From Proteobacteria bacterium UBA6921 (GTDB lineage Bacteria > Pseudomonadota > Gammaproteobacteria > SG8-11): DNA of 42,987 nt. The notes beneath the pieces are model-generated. The model was not told where the DNA came from and searched no databases. It was given only the letters and a program-made list of their open reading frames with translations. Positions 42,801-42,987 of the stretch are shown here, one piece after another. The first letter of the stretch is position 1, and each line of letters opens with the position of its first letter. The translations under genes were made by a program, and so were the position numbers. The stretch is from contig DKAR01000011.1 in the NCBI GenBank assembly GCA_002450895.1, positions 84,274 through 127,260 on the forward strand, read 5' to 3'.

Positions 42801-42987
42801 CTGGAACCACGGGTGCTGGTCCGACGTGTGGTTAATGACCAGCTCGGTGATCACGCGCAATCCGCGGCGGTGTGCTTCACGGATGAAGTTGCGCACGTCC
42901 GCCAGCGAGCCGTATTGGGGATGCACGCCGCGGTAGTCCCCAATGTCGTAGCCGTCATCCTTGAGCGGGGACGGGTAGAACGGCAGC
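39819..42987 (-). CDS. treS: Trehalose synthase - maltokinase fusion (TreS-Pep2), N-terminus outside window
   Basis: TreS (GH13) interconverts maltose and trehalose; the fused maltokinase phosphorylates maltose to maltose-1-phosphate, the substrate of GlgE for glucan synthesis. The frame stays open to the last base (PFYPSPLKDDGYDIGDYRG upstream of the first internal Met), so only the extreme N-terminus is missing. GH13 residues are present: VDGVRLDAIPYL, FLAEANQWPEDV and LRNHDELT. After the barrel and a C-terminal beta domain, the kinase part starts near the segment with LPHYLQQQRWFAGKGH and includes the catalytic-type HGDYHLGQVLL and the metal site IDFEGEP. The fusion is common in proteobacteria and actinobacteria. 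treZ follows in the same direction. GlgE and GlgB are expected upstream but lie outside the window. Confidence 0.94.
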   Translation of the reverse strand, partial: LPFYPSPLKDDGYDIGDYRGVHPQYGSLADVRNFIREAHRRGLRVITELVINHTSDQHPWFQAARKAPAGSIKRDYYVWSDDDKKYPETRIIFTDTEKSNWTWDEEAKAYYWHRFFSHQPDLNFDNPHVVKAVLRVMRFWFDMGVDGVRLDAIPYLVEREGTNNENLPETHSIIKMLRAQLDKHYQNRMFLAEANQWPEDVREYFGDADECHMAYHFPLMPRMYMAIAQEDRHPIVEIMQQTPDIPESCQWAIFLRNHDELTLEMVTDKERDYMYRMYADDPRMRVNVGIRRRLAPLMENNRAKIELMNILLMTLPGTPIIYYGDELGMGDNIFLGDRNGVRTPMQWSPDRNAGFSRTDPARMFLPPIMDAVYGYEALNVEAQSRNPTSLLNWMRRLIAVRKTYRAFGRGTLVFLRPGNRKILAYLREYESEIILCVANLSRNPQPVELDLARFKGYVPMELVGRTPFPPIGELPYLLTLPGYGFYGFSLNKNEDSPSWHTEVIAREELPVLVLVEGWGALIAGKSSGNDVRRLTAQRTRAQLEKDILPHYLQQQRWFAGKGHTIASVSLKPLGELDEEGSRRLLNFVEVTFNDGEAHTYFLPLAIVWEEPDSDEQLRKLGAWTVAKVRQKARMGLLIDALRDDEVVRAVVRAIGQNAMMPLSHGRIRFASTRLFPMYSHGLNGEIYRPSMDQSNTSLTLGNEMFLKVYRRARAGSNPELEIGRFLTETSPFLHTVPVIGAIEYEQEDGAVYTLALLQRYVPNQGSMWAYTQDYLERFLETCASDAGCEMPAEGGSPHAAYLALVHLLGVRTAELHKALAMPTVDPNFGQEPVLREDIERWCDQVRAEVHNTLNDLKKRIDELPEETRMAAHAVLEQRASLLARCDPAPLARIRAIKIRYHGDYHLGQVLLANNDFLIIDFEGEPTRSLEERRARHTPLKDLAGMLRSFSYAAAAAVKRIHPQRPEQLAVLKAAANSWRQSACEEFFKGYRETVDENPMFPANEAHAQRLRDLLLVEKVMYELRYELNNRPQWIDIPLQGAMELMEIGRLGHSVD

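Overview
The window reads as chromosomal DNA of a Gram-negative proteobacterium, most likely gamma- or betaproteobacterial. The evidence is lipoprotein and Sec signals, an RND pump with its periplasmic adaptor, a predicted outer-membrane barrel, a periplasmic haem-c fatty acid cis/trans isomerase, and a DUF4212 + VC_2705-type sodium:solute symporter pair. I cannot name a genus from sequence alone. Coding density is high, and I see no tRNA, rRNA, CRISPR array, integrase or insertion sequence.

Layout. (1) 1-6050: the 3' end of clpB, a small DUF2892 membrane protein, a membrane GGDEF-EAL protein, an exported metallo-beta-lactamase-fold hydrolase, a decayed receiver-HPt fragment on the minus strand with an in-frame stop, an AT-richer gene-poor stretch, and an exported DsrE-like protein closed by a strong terminator. 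(2) 6187-11023: a four-gene operon for a two-subunit symporter, a cNMP/CBS/nucleotidyltransferase-like regulator and a DnaQ-like exonuclease. (3) 11077-24888: envelope genes, namely cti, a secreted DIKPGS-type protein, an RND pump operon, a large RCC1/InlB-repeat lipoprotein, a predicted barrel, and a transmembrane Ser/Thr kinase. (4) 25354-31446 (+): a tightly packed set otsB-mscS-otsA, a second MscS-related membrane protein, a GH100-like glycosidase and a diguanylate cyclase. (5) 31544-32659 (-): a second exported metallo-beta-lactamase-fold hydrolase. (6) 32888-42987 (-): treS-maltokinase fusion (cut by the window end), treZ, and a malQ-treY fusion.

How the genes work together. The right third encodes three known routes to trehalose: OtsA/OtsB from UDP- or ADP-glucose and glucose-6-phosphate, TreY/TreZ from maltooligosaccharides, and TreS from maltose, linked to glycogen or maltosyl metabolism through maltokinase and MalQ. 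Mechanosensitive-channel genes are interleaved with otsB and otsA by 4-base overlaps, so solute synthesis and pressure release are probably translated from one message. Cti (membrane rigidification), the RND pump and ClpB fit a general stress and envelope theme, but that link is inferred from proximity only. I found no clear case of a wholly new system. The best candidates for follow-up are the otsB-mscS-otsA operon with its upstream palindrome, the seven-blade RCC1/InlB lipoprotein, and the symporter-regulator-exonuclease operon.
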